NCBI GenBank assembly: GCA_035461385.1
Contig: DATHVI010000153.1
Location: 1-6,433 of the forward strand
Source of the DNA: DATHVI01 sp035461385
GTDB taxonomy: Bacteria; Actinomycetota; Thermoleophilia; Solirubrobacterales; 70-9
Direction: 5' to 3'
Length of the DNA: 6,433 nt
A model generated the notes under the pieces. It saw nothing but the letters and a program-made list of their open reading frames with translations. It did no database searches and was not told where the DNA came from. The position numbers and the translations under genes were made by a program. This document shows positions 1 through 5,320 of the stretch, piece after piece. How positions within the stretch are numbered: the first letter of the stretch is position 1; every line of letters begins with the position of its first letter.

Positions 1-740
1 TCGGCACCTGCGCGGCGGGGGTCAAGTTCGGACCTCCGACCCCGACCGGCGAGAACGCCGGCGCTCCCGACCTGATGATGACGAAGCCGGCGCCGTGCGG
101 GAGCGAGGACTGCTCGGCCGAGACGCTGTTCGACTACGCCAACGACCTCGAGCCCGCGGAGCCCGACATCGGCCTCCAGAAAGTCGTCCCCGTCAACTCG
201 TTCAACGGCGGGTGCCTGACCAACATCACCGATGCCTCGAGCCTGCTCACCCTCGGCCCGGACCCGCAGTGGTACGTCCACAAGTGGGTGTCGAAGCCGA
301 TCCCCGCCGACAGCGACGAGGTCGTCCTCAGCGGATCGGGCGCTCTCTACCTGTGGACGCAAACGGTCAACGGCGGCACCTATCCGGGGCGGATCTGCGT
401 CTGGCTGTTCAAGCGAGGCCTCACCGGGGGCGGCGCCCCGATCGACACCCTGACCGTGAACACGACGAGCGCCGACTCCTGCGACCCCGATCGGGCGATC
501 GGCGCGAATCAGCCCTACCACCAGTGCTCGAAGACGCCCTCCTGGCACAGCGGCTCCTGGGGCGAGCTCACCGTGCCGCTCACCTTCGCGGGGCTGACCG
601 TGGAGCCGGACGAGCGAATCGGGCTCGCGATCGCGGTCGAACGCGAGGGAACCGGGGGCGGGGGGCTCCAGTTCATGTACGACGCGCCGACCTACGACAC
701 TCGCCTCGAGCTGAACACCAAGTCCGCGCTGCCGTTCTGA
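1..740 (+). CDS. C-terminal part of a probable extracellular beta-rich protein (5' end outside window)
   Basis: The reading frame is open from the left edge (first full codon at base 3) to TGA at 738-740, giving 245 visible residues. The ATG at 75 is internal to this open frame and has no good ribosome binding site, so the gene most likely starts upstream. No family was recognised. Seven cysteines are visible (residues 3, 32, 37, 71, 132, 160 and 175 of the visible part), and there is no membrane segment. From about residue 62 the sequence alternates short hydrophobic strands with Gly/Asn/Asp turns. It ends in a strand pattern (LQFMYDAP then YDTRLEL) of the kind that closes jelly-roll or beta-sandwich domains of secreted proteins. 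The cysteines and composition suggest export, and the position just before pilD suggests a pilus-linked surface protein or large minor pilin. Both are inferences. An unrelated secreted protein is equally possible. Confidence 0.7.
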   Translation, partial: GTCAAGVKFGPPTPTGENAGAPDLMMTKPAPCGSEDCSAETLFDYANDLEPAEPDIGLQKVVPVNSFNGGCLTNITDASSLLTLGPDPQWYVHKWVSKPIPADSDEVVLSGSGALYLWTQTVNGGTYPGRICVWLFKRGLTGGGAPIDTLTVNTTSADSCDPDRAIGANQPYHQCSKTPSWHSGSWGELTVPLTFAGLTVEPDERIGLAIAVEREGTGGGGLQFMYDAPTYDTRLELNTKSALPF

Positions 741-827
741 TCGTCCCGGGGGGCGCTCAACCCGGCGCCGGGATTGGTCGATGAGAGACCAGGCCCCGAC
801 CCCGAAGCCGCTACCTCGAGCCAGACC
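741..827 (+). other. Spacer before pilD with two inverted repeats
   Basis: This short gap holds a perfect 12-base palindrome, CCCGGCGCCGGG, at 761-772. It is followed directly by a 5-bp inverted repeat, TGGTC at 775-779 and GACCA at 787-791, around a 7-base loop. No T-run follows either, so a standard intrinsic terminator is not supported. No convincing -35/-10 pair was found. The elements could end the upstream transcript, sit in the pilD leader, or be chance products of the high GC content. Confidence 0.3.
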
Positions 828-1589
828 ATGCCAGCGCTGATCGCCTTCCCCGCCGGACTGATCCTCGGCAGCTTCCTGACCGCGCTCGCGCACCGCCTGC
901 CGCGCGGCGAGTCGTTCGTCGCCGGCCGCTCGCGTTGCCCCGCCTGCGGCGCCCGGATCGCGGCCTACGACAACATCCCGGTGGTCTCGTGGCTCTTGCT
1001 GCGGGGGCGCTGCCGGAGCTGCGACGAGCGGATCCCGGCCCGCTACCCGCTGACCGAGCTCGGCCTCGGGGCGCTCTACCTCGCAACCGTCCTGATACTC
1101 GGCGACGCCGGCGCGGGCGAGCTCGCGCTCGGGCTGGTGCTCTGCACCGTGCTCGTCGCGATCACGCTCACCGACCTCGACCTGCGGGTGATCCCGAACC
1201 CGGTCCTGCTCGCCGGCGCGATCGCGGCGGTCGCGATCGCCGCGATCGCCGACCCCGCGAGCCTCCCGGAGCGGGCGATCGCGGCGATCGCCGCCGGCGG
1301 GGCGCTGTTCGTGGTCGCGCTCGTCTATCCGCGGGGCCTGGGGATGGGCGACGTGAAGCTGGTCGCGATGATGGGCCTGTTCCTCGGCCGGTCGATCGCC
1401 CCGGCGCTCCTGATCGGGTTCGCCGCGGGGGCCGTCGCCGGAGCGGCGCTGATCGCCCGCCACGGCTCGGCCGCTCGCAAGCACGGGATTCCGTTCGGGC
1501 CGTTCCTCGCCCTCGGCGGGGTCGTCGGACTGTGGTTCGGCGGCGCGATCGTCGACTGGTACGCGGACCAGTTCCTCGCCGCGCCCTAG
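828..1589 (+). CDS. pilD: Type IV prepilin peptidase / N-methyltransferase (PilD, peptidase family A24)
   Basis: This integral membrane enzyme cleaves the leader peptide of type IV prepilins and methylates the new N-terminus. The protein is 253 residues, a normal family length. It opens with the typical first membrane helix (GLILGSF, residues 10-16). It then has the cytosolic zinc-binding N-methyltransferase region with two CxxC pairs (C37/C40 and C62/C65) around the family motif YDNIPVVSWLLLRGRC. The two catalytic aspartates of A24 peptidases are present: one in the TDLDLRVIPN stretch (D116 or D118) and D175 in GMGDVK. The family's PFGPFLALG motif lies at 222-230. ATG at 828 is preferred over the in-frame TTG at 774, because the extra 18 residues would be polar and would precede the usual start of the family. 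No strong Shine-Dalgarno is seen. Nothing is missing, so the enzyme should be active. It lies 99 bases before pilM and may share its transcript. Confidence 0.95.
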   Translation: MPALIAFPAGLILGSFLTALAHRLPRGESFVAGRSRCPACGARIAAYDNIPVVSWLLLRGRCRSCDERIPARYPLTELGLGALYLATVLILGDAGAGELALGLVLCTVLVAITLTDLDLRVIPNPVLLAGAIAAVAIAAIADPASLPERAIAAIAAGGALFVVALVYPRGLGMGDVKLVAMMGLFLGRSIAPALLIGFAAGAVAGAALIARHGSAARKHGIPFGPFLALGGVVGLWFGGAIVDWYADQFLAAP

Positions 1590-1688
1590 CTGGGGAACGG
1601 GCGTCCACCGCATTCAAGCGCTGACGCAGCGAGGTCGATCTGAGAACTGGGGGAACCCCCCGGTCTTCGACAAGAGACAGCAACAGCG
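1590..1688 (+). promoter_or_regulatory. pilM leader with two stem-loops (possible regulatory RNA)
   Basis: Two hairpins are seen in this gap. The first is CGCTG (1619-1623), loop ACG, CAGCG (1627-1631). The second has an 8-bp stem, ACTGGGGG (1646-1653) with CCCCCGGT (1657-1664, one G-U pair), around the three-base loop AAC. It is enclosed by an outer stem GTCGA (1634-1638) with TCGAC (1667-1671). A second copy of the G arm, CTGGGGAAC, begins at 1590 and could pair with the same C-run, so alternative folds are possible. No U-run follows, which argues against a plain terminator. No clear promoter boxes were found, and the pilM ribosome binding site is weak (AAGAGA at 1672-1677). The function is unknown; a cis-acting leader for the pilus genes is an inference. 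Confidence 0.4.
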
Positions 1689-2822
1689 ATGTTCGAGAGC
1701 AAGAGGCAGAAGTCGATCGTCGGACTCGATATCGAGGCCGGCAGCGTCGCGGCGACCGAGGTGCGCTCGAACGGGCGCGTCGAGGTCGTCCGCCACGGCG
1801 TGATCGGGCTCGAGCCCGGCGCCTTCCGCGAAGGCGAGGTCACCGACCCCGAGCTCCTCGGCGAGTCGCTCAAGGAGCTCGTCCACGAGAACAAGCTCTC
1901 CCGCGACGTCCGCGTCGGGATCGCGAACCAGCGGGTCGCGGTGCGGGTCTTGCGCCTTCCCGACCTCGACGGCGGCGAGCTCGAGGCCGCGATCCGGTTC
2001 CAGGCCCAGGACCACATCCCGATGCCCCTCGACCAGGCTGTCCTCGACTGGCAGGTCGTCGAGCGTGGCCAGGGCGAGGGCGGCCAGCAGCTCGTCAGCG
2101 TCGTCGCGGTGGCGGCGCGGCGGGACATGATCGGCAACTTGATGGCGGCGCTGAGCCACGCCGGGCTGCGCCCGGTCGGCATCGACCACTCTGCGTTCGG
2201 GATGATCCGCGCGCTCGCCCGCAGTGAGCGCGCCGCGGTCGGCGCAGCCGAGTACGTCGCCGCTCCCGCGGCCGGGGAGCTCCCGGTCGGCGCGGAGGGA
2301 TCCCCGGCCGCGCCCGACGCGATGGCGGCCGGGGCGAGGCTCTACTGCAACCTCGGCGACGTCACCAACCTCGCCGTCGCCCACGCGGGCGCGTGCCTGT
2401 TCACCCGGATCTCCCCGTTCGGGATCGAGGCGATCGCCCAGCGGCTCGCCGAGCGCCAGGAGCTGACCCTCGACCACGCCCGCCGCTGGCTCGTCCACGT
2501 CGGACTCGACGCCGACCTCGCGGCGATCGACGGTGAGGCCGAGGTGATCGCGGCGGCCCGCGAGACCCTGATCGAGGGCGCGGCGAAGCTCGCCGACGAG
2601 CTGCGGATGTCGATCGACTTCTACGCCGCCCAGGAAGGCGCGATCCCGGTCGACGGGATCATCGCCTGCGGCCCGGGCACGGCGATCCCGGGGCTGGTCG
2701 ACCACCTCCAGCAGGGCATCGGCCGGCCGTTCGAGGTCGCCCGCCCGACCCCGCTCGGCCACCTCGACGAAGCGAGCGCCGCTCGGCTGACCCTTTCCTT
2801 CGGCCTCGCCCTGGAGGGCTAG
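1689..2822 (+). CDS. pilM: Type IV pilus assembly protein PilM (cytoplasmic actin-like)
   Basis: PilM is an actin/FtsA-fold protein that lies on the cytoplasmic face of the pilus machine and binds the N-terminal tail of PilN. The 377-residue protein starts with the phosphate-1 region (VGLDIEAGSVAATEV, residues 11-25). A conserved PilM block with RLPDLDGGELEAAIRFQAQDHIP lies at about 89-110. The phosphate-2 region is LYCNLGDVTNLAV (218-230), and the adenosine-side loop near the C-terminus is IIACGPGTAIPGL (324-336). An Ala/Gly/Pro-rich insert spans about 182-216. Compared with the usual DIG...DIG...GGG pattern, three positions differ: G to E at 16, D to N at 221, and P329 in the glycine loop. 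Nucleotide handling may therefore be altered. There is no signal peptide or membrane segment. It is the first gene of the packed pilM-N-O-orf4 unit and ends 3 bases before pilN. The identification is firm. Confidence 0.93.
   Translation: MFESKRQKSIVGLDIEAGSVAATEVRSNGRVEVVRHGVIGLEPGAFREGEVTDPELLGESLKELVHENKLSRDVRVGIANQRVAVRVLRLPDLDGGELEAAIRFQAQDHIPMPLDQAVLDWQVVERGQGEGGQQLVSVVAVAARRDMIGNLMAALSHAGLRPVGIDHSAFGMIRALARSERAAVGAAEYVAAPAAGELPVGAEGSPAAPDAMAAGARLYCNLGDVTNLAVAHAGACLFTRISPFGIEAIAQRLAERQELTLDHARRWLVHVGLDADLAAIDGEAEVIAAARETLIEGAAKLADELRMSIDFYAAQEGAIPVDGIIACGPGTAIPGLVDHLQQGIGRPFEVARPTPLGHLDEASAARLTLSFGLALEG
2813..2818 (+). promoter_or_regulatory. Ribosome binding site of pilN
   Basis: GGAGGG lies inside the last codons of pilM, 7 bases before the pilN ATG at 2826. 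It is the clearest Shine-Dalgarno sequence in the window and fixes the pilN start. The pilM, pilO, orf4 and aroC starts have only weak matches. Confidence 0.75.
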
Positions 2823-2825
2823 GCG

Positions 2826-3626
2826 ATGCGCCCCGTCAACCTGATCCCGCCCGAGCAGCGCCGCGGCGAGCGCACTCCGCTACGCACCGGCCCGCTCGCG
2901 TACGTGCTCGTCGTCGGGCTGGCGCTGGCACTCGCCGCCGTCACCGCGGTGGTCCTGACCGGCAACCAGATCGCCGAGCGCAAGGCCGAGGTGGCGACGC
3001 TCGAGGTCCGTGAGGCCGAGGCCCGCGCTCGTGCCGAGAACCTGAACGCGTTCGCCCAGTTCGCGAGCCTCGCCGAGGCTCGGTTCGAGACGGTCAGCAG
3101 CCTCGCCAGGAGCCGCTTCGACTGGGAGCGCGTCCTGCGCGAGCTCGCGCTGGTGCTCCCGGAGGACGTCTGGCTGGTCAGCCTCGCGGGCACCGTGGCC
3201 CCGGGGGTCACGGTCAACGGGCCCGACGTTGCCCTGCGCAGCGGCGTCGAGGGGCCGGCGCTGAGCATCGTCGGCTGCGGCGACGGGCAGGAGGCGGTCG
3301 CGGGATTCATCCAGGCGCTCAAGGACATCGACGGCGTCACCCGGGTGGGGGTCGCGAGCTCGGCGTTGCCGGGCGGCAGCTCGGCCGCCGCCGGCGACGG
3401 CGAGGACTGCCGCACCCGTGACTTCATCTCCCGGTTCGAGGTCGTCGCCGCGTTCGATGCGGTCGCGGTCGAGCCCGTCGCGCCGCCGAGCCCGGCGCCG
3501 GCTCCGGAGCCGGCGCCGCCGGCGGACGGCGGCTCCGGGGAGCAGCCGCCTGCGCAGCAGGCCAACAACGCGACCGGCGAGCAGGCGAACGACGGGACCG
3601 GTGTGGTCTCCGGGGTGGCGCGATGA
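2826..3626 (+). CDS. pilN: Type IV pilus assembly protein PilN
   Basis: PilN is a single-pass membrane protein that links cytoplasmic PilM to the PilO-containing alignment complex outside the membrane. The 266-residue product begins with MRPVNLIPPEQRRGER, the NLxP-type peptide that docks into PilM. A membrane helix follows at about 25-45, then a charged coiled coil at about 47-77. An external ferredoxin-like region extends to about 215 and includes LPEDVWLVSLAG and the helix AVAGFIQALKDIDGV. Two cysteines, C151 and C195, lie in this outer domain and could form a disulfide. The last 50 residues are a Pro/Ala/Gly/Asn-rich tail with PAPAPEPAPP, which is not part of the core PilN fold. The family is usually about 180-220 residues, so the extra length is mostly this tail. 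Its stop overlaps the pilO start (ATGA, 3623-3626), suggesting coupled translation. Confidence 0.9.
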   Translation: MRPVNLIPPEQRRGERTPLRTGPLAYVLVVGLALALAAVTAVVLTGNQIAERKAEVATLEVREAEARARAENLNAFAQFASLAEARFETVSSLARSRFDWERVLRELALVLPEDVWLVSLAGTVAPGVTVNGPDVALRSGVEGPALSIVGCGDGQEAVAGFIQALKDIDGVTRVGVASSALPGGSSAAAGDGEDCRTRDFISRFEVVAAFDAVAVEPVAPPSPAPAPEPAPPADGGSGEQPPAQQANNATGEQANDGTGVVSGVAR

Positions 3627-4423
3627 AGGGCAGCGACCGCAACCTGCTGGTCGGGATCGCGATCGTCGGGCTCGTGGCGGCGTTCTGGTTCCTCGTCCTC
3701 TCGCCGAAGCGCGAGGAGGCGAAGGATCTCGAGGGCGAGGTGACGCAGCTCGAGGCGGCGGTCGCCGAGCAGGAGCAGCTCGCCGCGGCGGCGGAGGAGG
3801 CGCGAGGCAGCTTCGGCGGCAGCTACCGTCGCCTCGTCGCGCTCGGCAAGGCGGTGCCCGACGACGACGACACGGCGAGCCTGTTCGTTCAGCTCGGCGA
3901 GATCGCCGAGGACTCCGGGGTCGAGTTCAAGGCGATCCAGCTCGCCGACGGAACCGCCGCGGAGGTTCCCGCCCCGGCCGCAGCGGAAACCACGACCGAT
4001 CAGGCGGAGGGCGAAGCGCCCGCGGACGAGAGCGGCTCCGAAGCCGCACCCGCGCCGGTCGCCGTTCCCCCGGTCGAGGCGGCGGTTGCGGGCCTCCCGA
4101 TCGGCGCGACGGCCGGCCCTGCCGGCCTGCCGGTGATGCCGTATTCGATCGAGCTCAGCGGAACCTTCTTCGAGCTCGCCGACTTCCTCGATGGCGTCGA
4201 CGCGCTGGTTCGCCCGCGCGGGCGCAAGCCCCGCGTCAACGGCCGGCTGGTGACGATCGACGGGTTCGGCCTCAGCGCCGACCCCGAGCAGGGCTTCCCG
4301 AAGCTCACCGCCAGCCTCGCGGTGACGACGTTCGTCACCCCGCCCGACCAGGGGTTGACCGCGGGTGCCAGCCCGGCCGGCCCCGCGGTCGCGATTCCCA
4401 CCTCCGACACGCCGATGCCATGA
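3623..4423 (+). CDS. pilO: Type IV pilus assembly protein PilO
   Basis: PilO pairs with PilN to form the membrane alignment subcomplex of the pilus machine. The 266-residue product has a short cytoplasmic start, a membrane helix at about 8-26 (LLVGIAIVGLVAAFWFLVL) and a Glu/Ala-rich coiled coil at about 30-62. The outer domain then begins (LGKAVPDDDDTASLFVQLGEIAEDSGVEF, in about 74-102). An Ala/Pro/Glu-rich segment of about 60 residues (109-168) interrupts it. The domain resumes with MPYSIELSGTFFELADFLDGV (172-192) and ends with strands near 205-238 and a short Pro/Ala tail. The MPYSIELSGTFFELADFL pattern is characteristic of PilO. The insert is unusual because it splits the folded domain. 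The ATG overlaps the pilN stop, and no strong ribosome binding site is seen, so the gene probably relies on translational coupling. Confidence 0.88.
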   Translation: MKGSDRNLLVGIAIVGLVAAFWFLVLSPKREEAKDLEGEVTQLEAAVAEQEQLAAAAEEARGSFGGSYRRLVALGKAVPDDDDTASLFVQLGEIAEDSGVEFKAIQLADGTAAEVPAPAAAETTTDQAEGEAPADESGSEAAPAPVAVPPVEAAVAGLPIGATAGPAGLPVMPYSIELSGTFFELADFLDGVDALVRPRGRKPRVNGRLVTIDGFGLSADPEQGFPKLTASLAVTTFVTPPDQGLTAGASPAGPAVAIPTSDTPMP

Positions 4424-5241
4424 CGATCAAGCCCCCCGATTTCGTCGCCAACCTCTATCGCGACCTCCGCGACCGCAGGCTGCTGCTCCCCGCCGCGGCC
4501 CTGCTCGTCGCCCTCGTCGCGGTGCCGGTGCTGCTCACCAACTCCCCGCCCCCGCCGCCCCCGCCGCCCCCGCCACCGACAGAGGCGACCGCCGCGTCGC
4601 CGGCGGTGATGGCCGAGCAGGAGGGGATCCGCAACTACCGCGAGCGCCTCGCCGCGCTGAAGGAGAAGAACCCGTTCGAGCAGCAGTTCACCTCCCCGGA
4701 GGCGGGGTCGACCGAGATCACCCAGGTCGGGGCTGCTCCCGGCGGCTCGTCCGGCGGCTCGTCCGGCGGCGGTGACGGCGGGGGCTCGGCGGACTCGTCG
4801 ATCGACACCAGCGCTCCCGCTCCCTCGCCGGCCCCGACCGGCTCACGCGGCTCGACCTCTCCTTCCGAGCCGGCGAACGCGAAGCCGAAGCTGGTCTGGT
4901 GGACGTGGAACGTGGACCTCTCGTTCGGCCGCGTCGGCGACCTGAAGGAGCGCAACGGCGTCAAGGCGCTCGAGATGCTGCCGTCGCGCAAGAACCCGGT
5001 CGTCGCCTTCCTCGGGGCGGGGCCCTACGGCAAGCGTGCGACGTTCCTGGTCTCGGAGGAGGTGACCTCGAACGATGGCGACGGGACCTGCTCGCCCAGC
5101 AAGGCGAGCTGCTACTTCCTCAAGCTTCGTCCGGGCCAGGAGCGCAGGCTCACGATCGCCCCGGAGGACGGTCCGGCTGTGACCTACCGGCTGAAGCTGC
5201 GGAAGATCAACGCGGTCAGGATCAAGGCGCCGGAAGAGTAG
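4420..5241 (+). CDS. Unrecognised single-pass membrane protein of the pilus operon (pilP position)
   Basis: No family was recognised with confidence. The ATG overlaps the pilO stop (ATGA, 4420-4423), and this start places a membrane helix correctly. The same frame stays open further upstream, but there it overlaps pilN and pilO and is not coding. The 273-residue product has a short cytoplasmic tail ending in basic residues (YRDLRDRR, 13-20) and a membrane helix at about 21-40. An 11-proline run (43-53) follows, then a charged helix ending in KNPF (83-86). Next comes a Gly/Ser/Pro-rich linker (about 104-155) and a C-terminal beta-rich domain (about 157-270). That domain contains WWTWNVDLSFGRVG and a cysteine pair, C224 and C231, likely a small disulfide loop. 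Topology, KNPF-type motif and location recall PilP or GspC/GspB-like alignment proteins, but sequence homology cannot be shown here. A platform partner of PilN/PilO is the best inference. Confidence 0.85.
   Translation: MTIKPPDFVANLYRDLRDRRLLLPAAALLVALVAVPVLLTNSPPPPPPPPPPPTEATAASPAVMAEQEGIRNYRERLAALKEKNPFEQQFTSPEAGSTEITQVGAAPGGSSGGSSGGGDGGGSADSSIDTSAPAPSPAPTGSRGSTSPSEPANAKPKLVWWTWNVDLSFGRVGDLKERNGVKALEMLPSRKNPVVAFLGAGPYGKRATFLVSEEVTSNDGDGTCSPSKASCYFLKLRPGQERRLTIAPEDGPAVTYRLKLRKINAVRIKAPEE
4546..4572 (+). repeat. Three-copy 9-base repeat coding polyproline
   Basis: The unit CCGCCCCCG occurs three times in tandem and is followed by CCACCG. Together they encode 11 consecutive prolines just outside the membrane helix of the 4420-5241 protein. 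Such runs stall ribosomes unless elongation factor P acts, and a repeat of this kind can change copy number by slippage without breaking the frame. Confidence 0.85.
4741..4764 (+). repeat. Two-copy 12-base repeat coding Gly-Gly-Ser-Ser
   Basis: GGCGGCTCGTCC occurs twice back to back in frame and is followed by a partly similar third unit. It encodes a flexible Gly/Ser linker (residues 108-115) between the membrane-proximal part and the C-terminal domain of the 4420-5241 protein. Confidence 0.8.
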
Positions 5242-5253
5242 GCGCAGTCCTCC

Positions 5254-5272
5254 CGCTCGCGGCCGGCGAGCG
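5254..5272 (+). terminator. GC-rich hairpin after the pilus operon (no U-tract)
   Basis: CGCTCGC (5254-5260) and GCGAGCG (5266-5272) form a perfect 7-bp stem with the loop GGCCG, starting 13 bases after the stop of the upstream gene. The bases that follow are C- and G-rich, not T-rich, so it is not a standard intrinsic terminator. It could be a U-less terminator, protect the 3' end of the pilus mRNA, or be chance. Confidence 0.3.
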
Positions 5273-5320
5273 CCACCACCTCGCGGGCCGATTCGCGACG
5301 GAACATCTAGCCTCCCGCCG

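Noticed and set aside
75..740. Complete 221-residue gene starting at ATG 75
   Set aside because: The frame is open to the left edge with plausible coding sequence that includes a cysteine, and no ribosome binding site precedes 75. A partial gene is more likely.
774..827. Upstream TTG start for pilD
   Set aside because: It would add 18 polar residues before the normal family start and has no better ribosome binding site.
1218..1291. Five copies of GCGATCGC within 74 bases of pilD, like the cyanobacterial HIP1 palindrome
   Set aside because: They all encode Ala-Ile-Ala in membrane helices using this genome's preferred codons GCG and ATC, so codon use explains them.
1646..1664. Intrinsic terminator between pilD and pilM
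   Set aside because: The hairpin is strong, but no U-run follows, and it lies 25 bases before pilM inside what looks like its leader.
1614..2762. Long minus-strand open frame opposite pilM
   Set aside because: The product is Asp/Arg/Ala-rich low-complexity sequence without motifs, lying exactly opposite a well-supported gene. High-GC third positions keep the antisense frame open.
3418..5241. A 607-codon open frame covering the end of pilN, all of pilO and the next gene
   Set aside because: Only the part from ATG 4420 is coding. The first 334 codons give an Arg/Gly-rich product out of frame with two clearly recognised genes, as expected from GC-rich shadow frames.
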